Positions 1 to 9,880 of a stretch of 64,000 nt of DNA are shown one piece after another. The first letter of the stretch is position 1. Each line of letters begins with the position of its first letter. The DNA comes from Eulemur rufifrons (Eukaryota; Chordata; Mammalia; Primates; Lemuridae). The stretch covers positions 104,616,965-104,680,964 of the forward strand of contig NC_091001.1 of NCBI RefSeq assembly GCF_041146395.1, written 5' to 3'. The position numbers and the translations under genes were made by a program. The notes beneath the pieces were generated by a model. It was given only the letters and a program-made list of their open reading frames with translations. It was not told where the DNA came from and made no database searches.

Positions 1-9
1 TTTCAGCGG

Positions 10-118
10 AGATGTGTGCAAAAGTGGGAGACTGATGTGCTAGGAAGGTTGTGGAAATGCCTGGCATGTGGTCGACTCACTAAATGTTCAAGGAATGAAA
101 TGAATGAGTGAGTGAAGG
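10..118 (+). mobile_element. L2 (or MIR) 3' end fragment
   Basis: The words TGCCTGGCATGTGGTCGAC and CTAAATGTTCAAGGAATGAA followed by degenerate GAATGA/GAGTGA units match the shared tail of L2 and MIR (CTGGCACATAGTAGG...AATGAATGA). Heavily diverged; whether L2 or MIR cannot be settled by eye. Confidence 0.5.
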
Positions 119-409
119 TGGCGGCCCCTCTGGCTGTGCTAGCAGCCCGCGTCCCCCACCAGCCTGATATCCTAATGGCATCATCGCTCAAGATGTCCCT
201 GGCTTGTCTGTCTGCCCACTAGCTGCAAGCCCTGCGCGGACGTGGCCCGGGTCTGCGTGTGCCTGCTCCTCTCTGTGTCCCCAGGAAGGGAACAGAGCAG
301 GACTCGCATTGGCACACGCGACAAATATCAGAATTAATGACTGAATCAACTCGTGGATGGGTCCGGGGAGAACAGACCATACTGGAGAGCCTCTGCCTTG
401 CGAGGAGAG
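119..409. other. Unassigned single-copy-looking DNA
   Basis: No repeat, splice-flanked frame or tandem structure is recognised here. Moderately GC-rich with a few CpGs. Confidence 0.4.
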
Positions 410-512
410 ACGTGAGAACTTGAGCTGTGGCCCTGCTACTGACCGCGTGACAAAAGTCCTTGCCCTCTGTAAGCCTCGGTTTCCTCACCGGTGAAATGAA
501 GTGTTGATCTCT
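410..512 (+). mobile_element. MIR SINE fragment
   Basis: Contains the MIR core order: GCTGTGGCCCTGCTACTGACC, then CCTTGCCCTCTGTAAGCCTC, then GTTTCCTCACCGGTGAAATG, corresponding to MIR 'tctgccacttactagctgtg... cctcagtttcctcatctgtaaaatgg'. Plus-strand orientation, 3' part missing. Confidence 0.8.
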
Positions 513-519
513 GAAAATC

Positions 520-700
520 TATTCCTGATGTCTCCGGGACAGCTCTTACACCACAACAATTATTTGTATATTCATTTGTCTCTCCCTTTGGTCTGTGAGC
601 TCAAGGTCAAAGACTGTATGATTCTCAGTGCTGTATTCCCAGCACCCAGCTCAGCGCTGGCATCTAGGGCTACTCAGCAAACATCTATCCAACCAAACAT
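520..700 (+). mobile_element. L2 LINE 3' end
   Basis: Reads as L2 3' UTR: TTATTTGTATATTCATTTGTCTCTCCC, GGTCTGTGAGCTCAAGGTCA, then GTATTCCCAGCACCCAGCTC and GCAAACATC, in the same order as the L2 consensus tail (gactgtgagctcc... ccccagcacctagcacagtgcc... aataaatg). Confidence 0.8.
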
Positions 701-1479
701 TCTAGGGCCCAGATTTCCCAACTACCGCCTCCTGTGGGGACAAAGAACTTCTGGGTCTAATCTTATCTTCTGTGTCTTGCCAATGTGGAGGTCACTCACT
801 TACTCAGCTGACAATCTCTGTGTCAGAACCTGTGCTGAAAGCAACTTATCTCCTGCCCTCAGGGAGTTCCCGATCAGGCTGCCTCAGGGAGTCAGTTACG
901 GGTAGAAGACAATGACAATGCCCCGTAGTAAACACAGAGCAGAAGCAAGGAGCTGCCTCTGGGCCCCATGCCTACAGGGTTCTCTTATACCCGAGGGAAA
1001 ATTATTTTGCCCTTAGAAATTAAAAAAAACAAACCAAAAAGCCTATTTGCACTTGAAAAAACATCTCTGAGTCTAATAGATCACTGGCAATAGTTGACGG
1101 AAAGGTGACGCCTTCACCAACTGGAAGCACACGCCCCAAAAGGCTGACCTTGAGTCAGGGCAGAGTTTGGAGCCATGGTGACCCGGGCGTGACTCCTTCC
1201 CCACAGCGGCTGATTCCCCCTCCAGGCCCAGGCACCCAGGGAGGCGGCTCAGTGGGGCCCTATGCCTGCAGATTGAACCACTGGTAAATTGCTGGACCCT
1301 CCCAGATAATCCCATCCTTAGAAAAAGGTGGCAGGGGTGGAGCTTCTCGATTCCCAGGATGGTTTAAAGATGTAGGAGGAGGGAAGGTCCAGGGGTGAAG
1401 GTCACCACAGTCATTTGGGCTCCTCATTCCTGCTGATCCCATGTGGTCCAGAGCCGCATCCAAGCCTCATACATCAGTT
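701..1479. other. Repeat-poor stretch, nothing identified
   Basis: About 780 bp with no recognised transposon. There is a short A-rich run at 1020-1040 and a GC-rich section around 1120-1260. Short frames occur on both strands, but none has a recognisable domain or plausible splice setting. Confidence 0.4.
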
Positions 1480-1730
1480 AGGGCTCTTGTCATGAGCCAC
1501 AGAAACCAACTCTGGGGAACTTCAAACAAGGGACTTTATTAGAAGGATGTCAGGAGCTTCATGTAAAGGACAGGGGACTGGGGCATGAGCCATGGGAGCT
1601 CCACGGCTCGGGAAGTCCTGGGAGACGGTGCCCAATTTGACGTTCCCCACAGTACTGGAGCAGGACAGGGAAGCGCCCGCTCACAGCATCCTGAGTGGGA
1701 GGTTTTGTTCTGAATTTCTACCAAGACCAC
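1480..1730 (+). mobile_element. Unassigned MER-type interspersed repeat
   Basis: The sequence GCCACAGAAACCAACTCTGG followed by GGGACTTTATTAGAAGGAT resembles a common mammalian repeat type that runs 'gcaacagaaaccaactc... ggaatttattgg'. A related start is seen at 47140-47230 in this window. I cannot name the family; strand is arbitrary. Confidence 0.4.
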
Positions 1731-1924
1731 ACATTTAGGGAAAGGTGACTCCTCAGTGAGAAACTGGGTTGTTATCAGGACGGGGGAGGGGTGGATCTGG
1801 ACAGCCTAAAACATCACATGGCCTTCAGATGCCACCTCTTTTAGGAAACTTGAGGTTCTAAGCTACCTGTGGCTGGCCTAGAGCAATCACTCAATATTTT
1901 GCTGAATTATTGAACAAATAAAGA

Positions 1925-2050
1925 AAAAAATCTGTAAAACTGAGATAATAATAGCTTTTAGGTTAGTGTTTTAAGTGAGATAATCTATGAAAAGAACCTA
2001 GGAGAGAGTCCAGCATAAGCAAACACTCAATAAAGGCTGGTAATTCACAT
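1925..2050 (+). mobile_element. MIR SINE, 3' half
   Basis: ATCTGTAAAACTGAGATAAT, AAGTGAGATAATCTATGAAA, then CCAGCATAAGCAAACACTCA and ATAAAGGCTGGTAA follow the MIR 3' half in order (ctgtaaaatgggataataa... aaatgagttaatacatg... cacagtaagcactcaataaatg). Confidence 0.85.
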
Positions 2051-2164
2051 TCAATTGGGCACATAGTACAGCACCACCTGGGTATGGTCTGTGGACAGTG
2101 TGGACAGGAGAGGTGCACACAACAGGGACTCAATCGAATGACATCTGTGAAATAAAAACAGGAG

Positions 2165-2600
2165 AGTGTCCCATTTAACTCCCAAGAATTAAAAAGGCTG
2201 ACAACACCAAGTGTGGGTGAAAATGTGGAGCAAGGGGAACTCATTTATATTGCTGCAAATGCATGTGACCATTCTGGAGAACAATTTGGCAATATCTAGG
2301 AATGTTCAAGATGGATATACTCTATAAGCCAGAAGTCCCATTCCTAGAAATAGATAGATATCCAAAGAAAAAAAATTGCAAACGAATACCTCAAGACACG
2401 TATAACATATCTGGACCAATCTGGCCTTGAGAGGAAAAACTGGGGAGGAAACTTCAAGATCCAACAATATGAATATAGACGAATAAATTGTAACATAGCC
2501 GTGCTACAGAGCTCTAAAAATGAATACACTAAAGTCTGCACATGAGTATGGATGAATGTCACAAACAATTTATAGGATCTCTCTTCACAAGGGAGAAATG
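2165..2600 (+). mobile_element. L1M LINE fragment (ORF2 end / 3' UTR)
   Basis: Plus-strand L1 words in order: ACACCAAGTGTGGGTGAAAA, TGTGGAGCAAGGGGAACTC, CATTCTGGAGAACAATTTGG, CAGAAGTCCCATTCCTAG, TGAATACACTAAAGTC and ATGGATGAATGTCACAAAC. These match the conserved C-terminal ORF2 stretch of old L1M elements. Many indels; no coding capacity remains. Confidence 0.9.
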
Positions 2601-3689
2601 ATCACATCTAAACAGTTACTTTCTAGTTTCTTAGGAAGAAAGTGGAGGACGTTTGTCTTTTAAACTTTTCATGAATTCAGACAAGGCTCCCGGGCCACCC
2701 TAATGAATTGGGGGATTTTCTATTCTATTTACAGTTTAGAGACAAAAACAATCAATAAATAACAATCAGTTCTTGCAATTGTAGGTTAATCCTAAGCCAA
2801 ACAATTTTGAGATGCTTTCTGCATTCTGCTGGAAATGCCGTCACACACCCTGGGAGACTGTATCAGTACTTGTGGGCAGAATTCCCCCAAGTTTGTCTGT
2901 CCTGGCTCCCTCAGGGCGGGCAGGGCAGAAGGCAGGCCTTTCAAACCCTTCCAACCTTCTTTCCTACTTGAATCCAGCCCACTCTCCAGGGCTCACTCCC
3001 ACCTTCTGACAGCCGTCGGAATCTGGCCACATGCTTTAGCAATACACAATGCACTTTAATTCCACTCAGGTAGCCATGCAGGGTGTGAACATTAGAAGCT
3101 GAGACTATGATACTTTGGAATAAATGAGCTAAGGATGACATTGGTACAGGGACATTATTCTGTGAAGTGTCTGTAGGGCTGGCCCACAGGAGCTAAACTG
3201 GGCATGTGCGGTGGACACTGTTGGCATGGGTCAGTGCACACATTATGGAGATATCCCAATGTGTTCGATCAGGATGAACTCTGATTCCAGGAATGCTGGA
3301 CAAGGTGTGACAGAAAGCTGAACGCTGACCACGGATGTTCAAGAGGTGTGTCCCTGCCCCAGCCCAAACTTGCAGCACCCCCTGGGTTCCCTGTCTTTGG
3401 AGAATGGCTCCATCTTCGATCCAATCACCTGGGACAAAATCCCATGATGTATTCTAAACACCTCCTCTCCCCTCACCCCACCACACCGCCAACCATGCAT
3501 TCTTAACATCTGGCGCGCTGGTCTCCTCCTTCCCACTGACATGTGTCACCCATCACCCACACCATCGCCACACCCCATGCCGGGATCTCTGCCTGCACAC
3601 TCTTTCCCTCCAGGGCATCCTCCACACGCTTCCGAAGGCAGGGACCCCAACCGCCAGTACATCTGGAGGAGAAAGCCTTTCAGGTGTCC
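2601..3689. other. Repeat-poor stretch, nothing identified
   Basis: About 1.1 kb with no confident repeat call. Composition is mixed, AT-rich to 2830 and GC-richer after 2850. Overlapping frames of under 75 codons occur on both strands and look like chance. Confidence 0.4.
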
Positions 3690-4130
3690 CCCATGCTCTG
3701 TCCCTTCCCTCCACACCAACGTCACTTCCCACCCTTTCCTTCCATGCCATGTTGCCTTGTATATTGAGCTATTGAGAATTTCTAGAATTCTCCATACTGT
3801 TCTCTACCTCTGAGGTTTCGCAGGTGCTGACACATCCGACTGGAATGCCCTTCCTCTCTTGTGATCCACCTGTAATCTCATATCATCCTTCAAGACAGCT
3901 CGAGACAGTTTCCTCTAGGGCACCTCTCTGACCCCTCTCCAGGGGGCACTAACTGTCCTCCCTGTGTCCATCGACCACCATCGGGGTCACTGACACTGCA
4001 CGGCCTACACTCTGCCTTCCCAGCTGGCGTGCAGGTCACGGCAGAGCCTGTCCTGTGTCCCGTGTCTCTCTCCATCCCACCCTCCATTATGGATCTCAGA
4101 AAATACTTGTTAGGGGTATTTTCTAGAAAT
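3690..4130 (+). mobile_element. L2 LINE 3' region
   Basis: Diagnostic L2 3' UTR words in order: ATACTGTTCTCTACCTCTGA, ACTGGAATGCCCTTCCTCTC, CATCCTTCAAGACAGCTC, GGGCACCTCTCTGACCCC and a degenerate terminal GAAAATACTTGTTAGG. Plus orientation, several internal deletions. Confidence 0.85.
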
Positions 4131-4609
4131 CTAGGATGTCAATTTAAGATACTTGGTCACTGGTTAATAATTCATTCCTTCTGAATTCAGCAGGACTGGT
4201 CTTGCATGAGGAACAAACCAGCCATCAGTTCAAACTCAAGAACATAGAATGGAACAGACAGGAGGGAGACCAAAGACACAGGTCAAACAAGATGATATGG
4301 AAGCACCCAGAACAAAGACCCTTAACCAGAATCCTTTAGGAATTGGATGAAAATATGTACAGATTCTCTCCTAAAACAAATACCCACGTGTCCAATGGTT
4401 CTGTTTCTCTACAGAACGCCTGGGACCCACAGACCCGGTTCCTGAGGGGCTGGCCCTTCTGAAGATGGACTTAGTGGCACAATATAAGGGGCCATAAAAG
4501 AGTCCCCACAGTGACATATCGGTCACCTCTTCTCCAGGAATGAATGCACACACGAGAAGCACATTTATCCACCATTCTCACCCCAGCAGATTTGGGGAGA
4601 GGAGCACAG
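4131..4609. other. Repeat-free AT-rich stretch
   Basis: No repeat recognised. The first 130 bp are AT-rich (words such as GGTTAATAATTCATTCC). No coding signal. Confidence 0.35.
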
Positions 4610-4765
4610 AGAGGAAACTGAGCAAATCTCTTTGAACCCCAAGTCCACCACTTACTAGCTGCGAAGCCTAAGGAAAGTTACTTCACACTATGGGCCTCGG
4701 GGTACCTGGTGACCTAGATTTCTGAATCCTCTTTCTGTCATCACCCATCTCCTCAGGAGGGCTCG
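4610..4765 (+). mobile_element. MIR SINE fragment
   Basis: AGTCCACCACTTACTAGCTG followed by CGAAGCCTAAGGAAAGTTAC and TTCACACTATGGGCCTC is the MIR core (gctctgccacttactagctgtgtgaccttgggcaagttacttaacctc) in plus orientation. Confidence 0.85.
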
Positions 4766-5164
4766 CTGGTGGCCCTTCTCTGTGGTCTCTGCTTCTTCTG
4801 CATGTGAGAGCCACTTGCTTAGCACCTGGCCACCTCACCTGTTCCCCAGAACCCTTCCAAGTGCTACTGTATGTCCTTGTGGGCAGGACAGAGACTTCTC
4901 TCAACCCCTGGTCTCGGAGCTCTGCTTCCTCTTGGCCTTCCATCAAGCACCCCACTTTATCTAAGGGGAACATGCAGCTGTCAGTCCCTTGGTCCTCAAG
5001 CCCTGGGAAGAAGTGGGCCCCTGCGGCCCCATTCCCCAGCTCTCTAGGGATGCCTCCAGGCTTCCTGAGAGATGCCCCTCTAGACCCAATTATCCAGGCA
5101 ACCCGATGATCGCCACCAAGCCATGAATACTGTCTCCCCACATGTGTAGTCTGCACTCTCCCCT
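4766..5164. other. Repeat-poor stretch, nothing identified
   Basis: GC-rich, pyrimidine-biased on the plus strand. A 177-codon minus-strand frame covers 4683-5216 but crosses MIR remnants at both ends and has no recognisable domain, so it is not called as a gene. Confidence 0.4.
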
Positions 5165-5310
5165 CTATCTCATTGTCCCTTGTCACAGGGGAGTAAACCA
5201 AAGTCCAGAGTGTCACGCAGGGAAACAGAGAGCAGAAACCAGGTCTTCTGACCCCCTATCTGGGCCGTGTCCTCTGAACCACCACTATCTCCCTGCCTGA
5301 CCACAAAAAA
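5165..5310 (-). mobile_element. MIR SINE fragment, antisense
   Basis: CATTGTCCCTTGTCACAGGG, GAGTAAACCAAAGTCCAGAG, CAGAAACCAGGTCTTCTGAC and CTGAACCACCACTATC follow the reverse-complement MIR order (attttacagatgaggaaactgag... gaacccaggtcttctgactcc... ccactac). Diverged. Confidence 0.7.
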
Positions 5311-5361
5311 AGGCACCATTTCCACAAAAGCTCTTAGAATTAACATGCTTTTCTTCAAAGA

Positions 5362-5490
5362 AAGTTAAATGAGGACAATAATGCTTTTCCCCTCCCTCCC
5401 AGAGGTGTTGTTTGGCTGGGCTGAGATAATATGTGTGACACTTCTTTGAAAAGCATAAAGTGCTGTAAAAACATGAGGTTCAATTATAGC
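5362..5490 (+). mobile_element. MIR3 SINE 3' half
   Basis: AAATGAGGACAATAATGC, CCCAGAGGTGTTGTTTGGC, GAGATAATATGTGTGACA, CTTTGAAAAGCATAAAGTGC and TAAAAACATGAGGTTCA match the MIR3 3' half in order, including the characteristic 'aaagtgctttgaaaac' section. Confidence 0.85.
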
Positions 5491-5523
5491 CAAGCCTCTG
5501 CAGAGTCACGTGGCAGCTCCAGC

Positions 5524-5526
<3 letters not shown>

Positions 5527-5554
<28 letters not shown>
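5527..5554. repeat. (TTTTG)n simple repeat
   Basis: Five consecutive TTTTG units and a partial sixth. Pure microsatellite, likely length-variable between individuals. Confidence 0.95.
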
Positions 5555-6959
5555 AAATTGCAGAAGAGAATGAAGCAGGGCCCTTCCTGAGAGAGGCTGC
5601 TAACACCTTGAACATAAGGAAATCCTTCCAGAACGGAGCCAGCTCCAAGCTAAACAGGGGAGAATTGTTTGGAAGGGGCTCTCGTTTCCTCCTTCCTACC
5701 CCCTCCCTCATGCAGAGTATTCAACAGGACCTAATTTCACTTTATAAATGGAAACTGAATCACTGCAATCCAGGCTGGAAAATGATTGGAAATGAGAGTA
5801 TGTCCGAGGTCAAGACCTAGCCACTTCCTCCCTGGACAGGAAGTGGGCTCTCCAAATGGTCCTTGCACGGTCTCTCGTGATAAAAGGCCTGCTGTGGCCC
5901 TGGGCCGGGAGAGCTCTATGCTGTTTTCAAATCTCACTTTAAAGGAGAGAGAGGAAAAAGAAAAACCCGGATGTCCCTCTCTAAACAGGGATGTCAGCTC
6001 AGGAAGGAGGGGCTGTGCAGCTGCCTTTTTGCGGGGGGTTGTCAACAGCATAAGAATTGTTTAAAATCTGTTATAAACACAGGCAGAGAGTTATGGTGAG
6101 TCAGGGAGTGGTATTCGCCCTCTCTCAAGCTCTGCACAGGGCCCCTAAGGGCCGTCTGAGAGTCAACAACTGTTGAACTGCTCTCTCCACTGTTGTGAAG
6201 ATACCAGGGAAACTCGGCCTTCTGGAGGGCACAGTTAACTGGGCACTGGGCAGAGGTCACCAGAGATGAAGCATGCGCCTGTGCCTATAGTCTGGTCTGG
6301 AGAGCAGAGACGGGTGGGGGAGTTGGAAAATGGAGCTATACTACTTGGTCTTCGCAGGGCTGGGACTCCCCAAGAACAAGGACTGGTTCTCTGCCCCAGG
6401 CTGCTCAGCTCTTGGCCCCAGGCTGGACACAGAATAGCATCAGCAATGCTGATAAGCAGAATGTGAAGTTAAAGAGCAGAATTTGGGGGCCTCTCTGGTC
6501 TACAAAGTGAATAAGGAAAAAGAATCGGCCATTGGGGAGAAGAATTTGTGCCACAAGGCACTCTCCGCCCAGCTATTTTCGGGAGGATAACTCAGATGGA
6601 ACTCCAACCCCAACTTGAAGGAAGAAGCCTCTGGAAGACAGGGAAGAGAGAATGTGGATGTGATCAGGAGGGAGGGAGGCATGAGGTGTGGTAGAAAAGG
6701 CCGAGGCCAAACAAGCCTTGAGCATTGGATGTGGGACCTCAGATCAAGTGACCCAACCACTTGGGGCCTCTTCCAATATATTGGTCACTTCAACACCTAT
6801 AAATTGGAAATAAGAATACAAAATTTTTAGAGGTATGGTTAGAATTACAGATCATGTTTAGAAATGCAAACTCATGTTATCTTAGAAAGCTGAATTTGTT
6901 TATTAAAATATCTATTGACTAAGACTTAAAGATCAACAGCCTCTGCCCTTGAGAAGCCT
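5555..6959. other. Repeat-poor stretch, nothing identified
   Basis: About 1.4 kb without a confident transposon call. It mixes GC-rich sections (5680-6050) and AT-rich ones (6780-6960). The section 6690-6800 has weak MIR-like words (ACTTGGGGCCTCTTCC) but too few to call. Frames on both strands overlap without domain content. Confidence 0.4.
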
Positions 6960-7140
6960 AGATCATAATAAGAAAAAGAAGGCTGAGACAAATATGATTT
7001 TTGCTCATTGTAAGAGTAGAGCATGCACATTATAATGCACTTAGAAAGTACAATAAGCAGGAGAAACAATCACAAAGGCAACCACTGTTAATGTGTTGGT
7101 GTTTTCTTCTAGCTTTCAAATTTATTTTTTTTAAAGTGAT
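6960..7140 (-). mobile_element. Probable old L1 (L1ME-type) antisense fragment
   Basis: The words TTAGAAAGTACAATAAGCAG, CAAAGGCAACCACTGTTAAT and GTGTTGGTGTTTTCTTC match a common motif (acccagagataaccactgttaacatttggtgta) that I associate with antisense 3' ends of old L1 elements. A related copy is at 46540-46780. Subfamily uncertain. Confidence 0.45.
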
Positions 7141-7150
7141 TATCTCACTT

Positions 7151-7708
7151 TGTATTAGTTTTCTATTACTGCATAACTCCATAACAGTTTTCCACAAACT
7201 TAGTGGCTTAAAACACACCCATTTATTATCTCACAGCTCTGCTAGGTCTGAAGTCCAGGTGGGCCCAACTGGGCTTTCTGCTCAGAGGATCCCAGGCCAA
7301 AGTCAAAGTGTGTCAGCAGCTGGACTCTTCTCTAGAGGCTGGGGAAGGATCTGCTCCAGCCTCATTCAAGTTGTTGGCTAAATTCAGCCATAGCACCAAA
7401 ATCTCTGCTTCCTTGCTGGCTACTAGCCAGGAGCCTCTCTTAGCTTCTAGAAGCTTTTCTCCAGTACCTACTTGAGATCCCCTCCACCTTTAAAGCCAGC
7501 AAGGCCATGTTAAATCTTTCTCATGCTTCAGATCTCTTTGATGTTTCCTTCTACCAGCCAGAGAAAATGACTGGCTTTTCAAGGGCACATGTGGTTCGAT
7601 TAGGCCCACCTCCATAATCTGTTTATTGCTATAGAACATAACATGCTCTCAGGAATAACACCAGGGATGGTGGTCATTGGGGCCATTTTAAAGTTCTGCC
7701 TACCATAT
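7151..7708 (-). mobile_element. MaLR (MLT1-type) solo LTR, antisense
   Basis: Begins TGTATTAGTTTTCTATTACTG and continues with CACAAACTTAGTGGCTTAAA, ACACCCATTTATTATCTCAC, a long middle with AGCCAGCAAGGCCATGTTAA, and ends AAAGTTCTGCCTACCATATA. This is the reverse complement of MaLR-class LTRs. About 560 bp, no internal retroviral sequence attached, so a solo LTR. Confidence 0.75.
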
Positions 7709-7897
7709 ACCATATAACCAATTCTGTATCCTGACACCAGGATGATGATGACTATTAATTGTCATATTGGTTATTTATTGCTGGAAGCTGTTTGGGCCAC
7801 ACTCTGTTTTGATTGGTTAGTTAGGATTAGTCAATCGTTAACTATTTTGACTATAGCTCCTGCTTATAAGCATTTTCTCTGTCAATTACATTTGTGA
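7709..7897. other. Short AT-rich spacer between two LTR-like elements
   Basis: Contains TTGGTTATTTATTGCTGG and an approximate inverted arrangement of TTAGTTAGGATTAGTCAATCG. No assignment made. Confidence 0.3.
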
Positions 7898-8096
7898 TGA
7901 TTAATTTTATGTGTCAGCTTGATTGGACTAAGGGATGCCCAGATAGCTGGTAAGACGTTATTTCTGAGTGTGCCCCTGAAGGTGTTTCCAGAAGATATCA
8001 GCATTTGAATCAGTAGACTGAGTAAAGAAGACCCACTCTCACCAGTGTGGGTGGGAATCATCTAATCCATTGAAGGCCCAGATAGAACAAAAAGGC

Positions 8097-8114
8097 AAAA
8101 AAAAAAAAAAAAAA
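8097..8114. repeat. Poly(A) run
   Basis: Eighteen uninterrupted A residues inside the LTR-like repeat, followed after about 15 bp by a (TC)n tract. Confidence 0.95.
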
Positions 8115-8122
8115 GAAGGGGA

Positions 8123-8128
<6 letters not shown>

Positions 8129-8159
<31 letters not shown>
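8129..8159. repeat. (TC)n microsatellite
   Basis: About fifteen TC units, uninterrupted. Lies inside the 7898-8404 LTR-like element. Confidence 0.95.
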
Positions 8160-8163
<4 letters not shown>

Positions 8164-8414
8164 GAGGTAGACATCCAACTTCTCTTCCCTTCAGACATAG
8201 AAGATCCCGGTTCTTGGGCATCTGGACTCTGGGACTTACACCTGTACCCTCCACCGCCCTACCCCCACAGTTTTCAGGCCTTCACACTCACCAGAATTAT
8301 ACTACTGGCTTTCCTGGTTCTTCAGCTTACGGATGGCAGATGGTAGAACTTCTCGACCTCCATAAATCATGTGAGCACATTTTCTGGAGAACCCCCTAAT
8401 ACAACATTCTTTTC

Positions 8415-8475
8415 ACATGTTGAACAACTGCATAAGATTCCCTTACATGGATGTGTCATAATCTGTTTAATAATT
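8415..8475 (-). mobile_element. Short antisense L1-like fragment
   Basis: ACTGCATAAGATTCCCTTAC, ATGGATGTGTCATAATCTG and TTTAATAATT resemble antisense L1 ORF2-end sequence (ctgcatagtattccattgtatggatgtaccataatttattta). Short and diverged. Confidence 0.4.
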
Positions 8476-8689
8476 CTGCTAACAAATAACTACAGCGTAA
8501 GGAATACAGATTTGATTCAGTAGGCATGTGGAGCCACCAACACTGGGGAGTAACAGTGACCTTTGCATTTTATGCAGCTCATTCAGCCAGAATTGGGAGT
8601 GGTTGGTGGAAAGGAGATTAGACAGCTCCAGGGGGCCTAGAGGGAATTCAGGTGGGAGAAATGTTAGCCAGCTCACATCTTTGAAAAGA

Positions 8690-8968
8690 ACCTCATGCAT
8701 TCAGTCATTCGTTTATCCAGCAAACACTGAGCACCTATTGTGTACTTGGCCTTGTTCTGGGCCCTGGGGACATAGAGAAATAATGCAGTCTCCCTGTCCT
8801 TAAGGAACTCAGGTCTAATAAGTAAGAGAACCATGCACACAGACCAAGAGCCAAGTTCTAGGTCCTCTGATGGTCTTTCGTACATGATCCAGTAGAGGTG
8901 GCCAATTCTTCCAGGTGGGAGCAGGAGGACAGAGGACAGTTCAGAAAAAAGAAGTCTTAAAAGGAAAG
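8690..8968 (-). mobile_element. L2 LINE, antisense, part 1 of a split element
   Basis: Reverse L2 3' end: CATTCGTTTATCCAGCAAAC, ACTGAGCACCTATTGTGTAC, GGGCCCTGGGGACATAGAG and CCTGTCCTTAAGGAACTCAG. The same L2 continues at 9418 after an inserted MLT1 LTR. Confidence 0.9.
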
Positions 8969-9417
8969 TGTTATGGGTTGAACTGTGCCCCCCACCATCC
9001 ATATATTGCAGTCCTAACTCCTAGTAGCACAGAATGTGACCTTAGTTGGAGATAGGGTCTCCACAGAGGGAATCGAATTTAAATGAGATCTCTAGAGCAG
9101 GCCCCAGTGCAATGTGACTGATGTCCTTATAAAAAGAATAAATTTGGACAAAGACACACACAGGAAGAATGCCACGTGAAGATAAAGGCAGCAATCGGGG
9201 GAATGCTTCCATGGACAAGGAACACCAGATTGCCAGCAACCACCAGCAGCTGGAAGAGAGGCCTGGAACAGACCCTTCCCGGAGCCTGCAGAGGGAGCGT
9301 GGCCCTGCCCACACCTTGGCCTCGGACTTCTAATCTCCAGAACTGTGAGATGACAAATGTCTGTTGTTTAAGCCACTCCGTATGGTACTTTGTTACGGCA
9401 GCACTAGTAAACCAATA
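8969..9417 (+). mobile_element. MLT1-type MaLR solo LTR
   Basis: Starts TGTTATGGGTTGAACTGTGC, continues GAATGTGACCTTAGTTGGAG, ATAGGGTCTCCACAGAGG, GACTGATGTCCTTATAAAAAG, CAGCAACCACCAGCAGCTGG and TAATCTCCAGAACTGTGAG, and ends TGTTTAAGCCACTCCG...CAGCACTAGTAAACCAATA. Complete or nearly complete (about 450 bp), sitting inside an antisense L2. Confidence 0.92.
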
Positions 9418-9880
9418 GGGTAAGTGGACGTAGGCAAGCCTATTCGGGGAAACACCATGGGAGAAAGTCGGCTGGTGAGTCTGGGGTGTGACGCTGGCTG
9501 AGGATGCAGGAGTCGAGGTGCAGAGGGAGGCAGGGCCCTGCTTGCTGGACCAGGGAGCACGGACTTCACCTAGAGGCAGTGGAGACTCGTGGGAGGACTT
9601 GGGGCAGCATTGGGGCACAGTCAGATCACCCCGGCTTCTGTGTTGGGGGGGTCCATTGGAGAGGAAGTTCGTGAAGCCAACTAAGACTCTGTTGAAATTA
9701 TCCAGGCAAGTAATGGCAAGGGTCTGATCTGTGGCAATGTACAGAGAAGGGCCCAGCTGAGGATTTTTTAAGAGGGCAGAAGCAAAGGGCTCGGTCACCC
9801 ATGGTGTGTGCTCAGGAAGGGGGCATTTAAGATGACTCCCAGATTTCTGCTTACAGGTCATCCTAGGAGGCCCCAGTTTC
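9418..9880 (-). mobile_element. L2 LINE, antisense, part 2 of a split element
   Basis: L2 reverse-strand words continue beyond the LTR: GGAGCACGGACTTCACC, AGGCAGTGGAGACTCGTGGG, CACAGTCAGATCACCCC, TATCCAGGCAAGTAATGGC and GATGACTCCCAGATTTCTGC. Order and spacing fit the L2 3' region upstream of part 1. Confidence 0.8.

Larger units (their letters stand above)
7898..8404 (+). mobile_element. LTR-like repeat with internal simple repeats
   Basis: Opens TGATTAATTTTATGTGTCAG and CTTGATTGGACTAAGGGATG, passes GAATCAGTAGACTGAGTAAA, TGTGGGTGGGAATCATCTAA and ATTGAAGGCCCAGATAGAAC, and ends TCTGGAGAACCCCCTAATAC. This is a widespread ancient mammalian repeat with LTR-like architecture whose name I cannot give with certainty. 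The A-run and (TC)n described separately interrupt it. Confidence 0.65.

Noticed and set aside
4683..5216. 177-codon minus-strand frame
   Set aside because: Crosses MIR fragments at both ends, has no domain and sits in compositionally biased DNA.
9127..9861. 244-codon minus-strand frame
   Set aside because: It runs antisense through an MLT1 LTR and into an L2; the text is transposon sequence and the frame is fortuitous.
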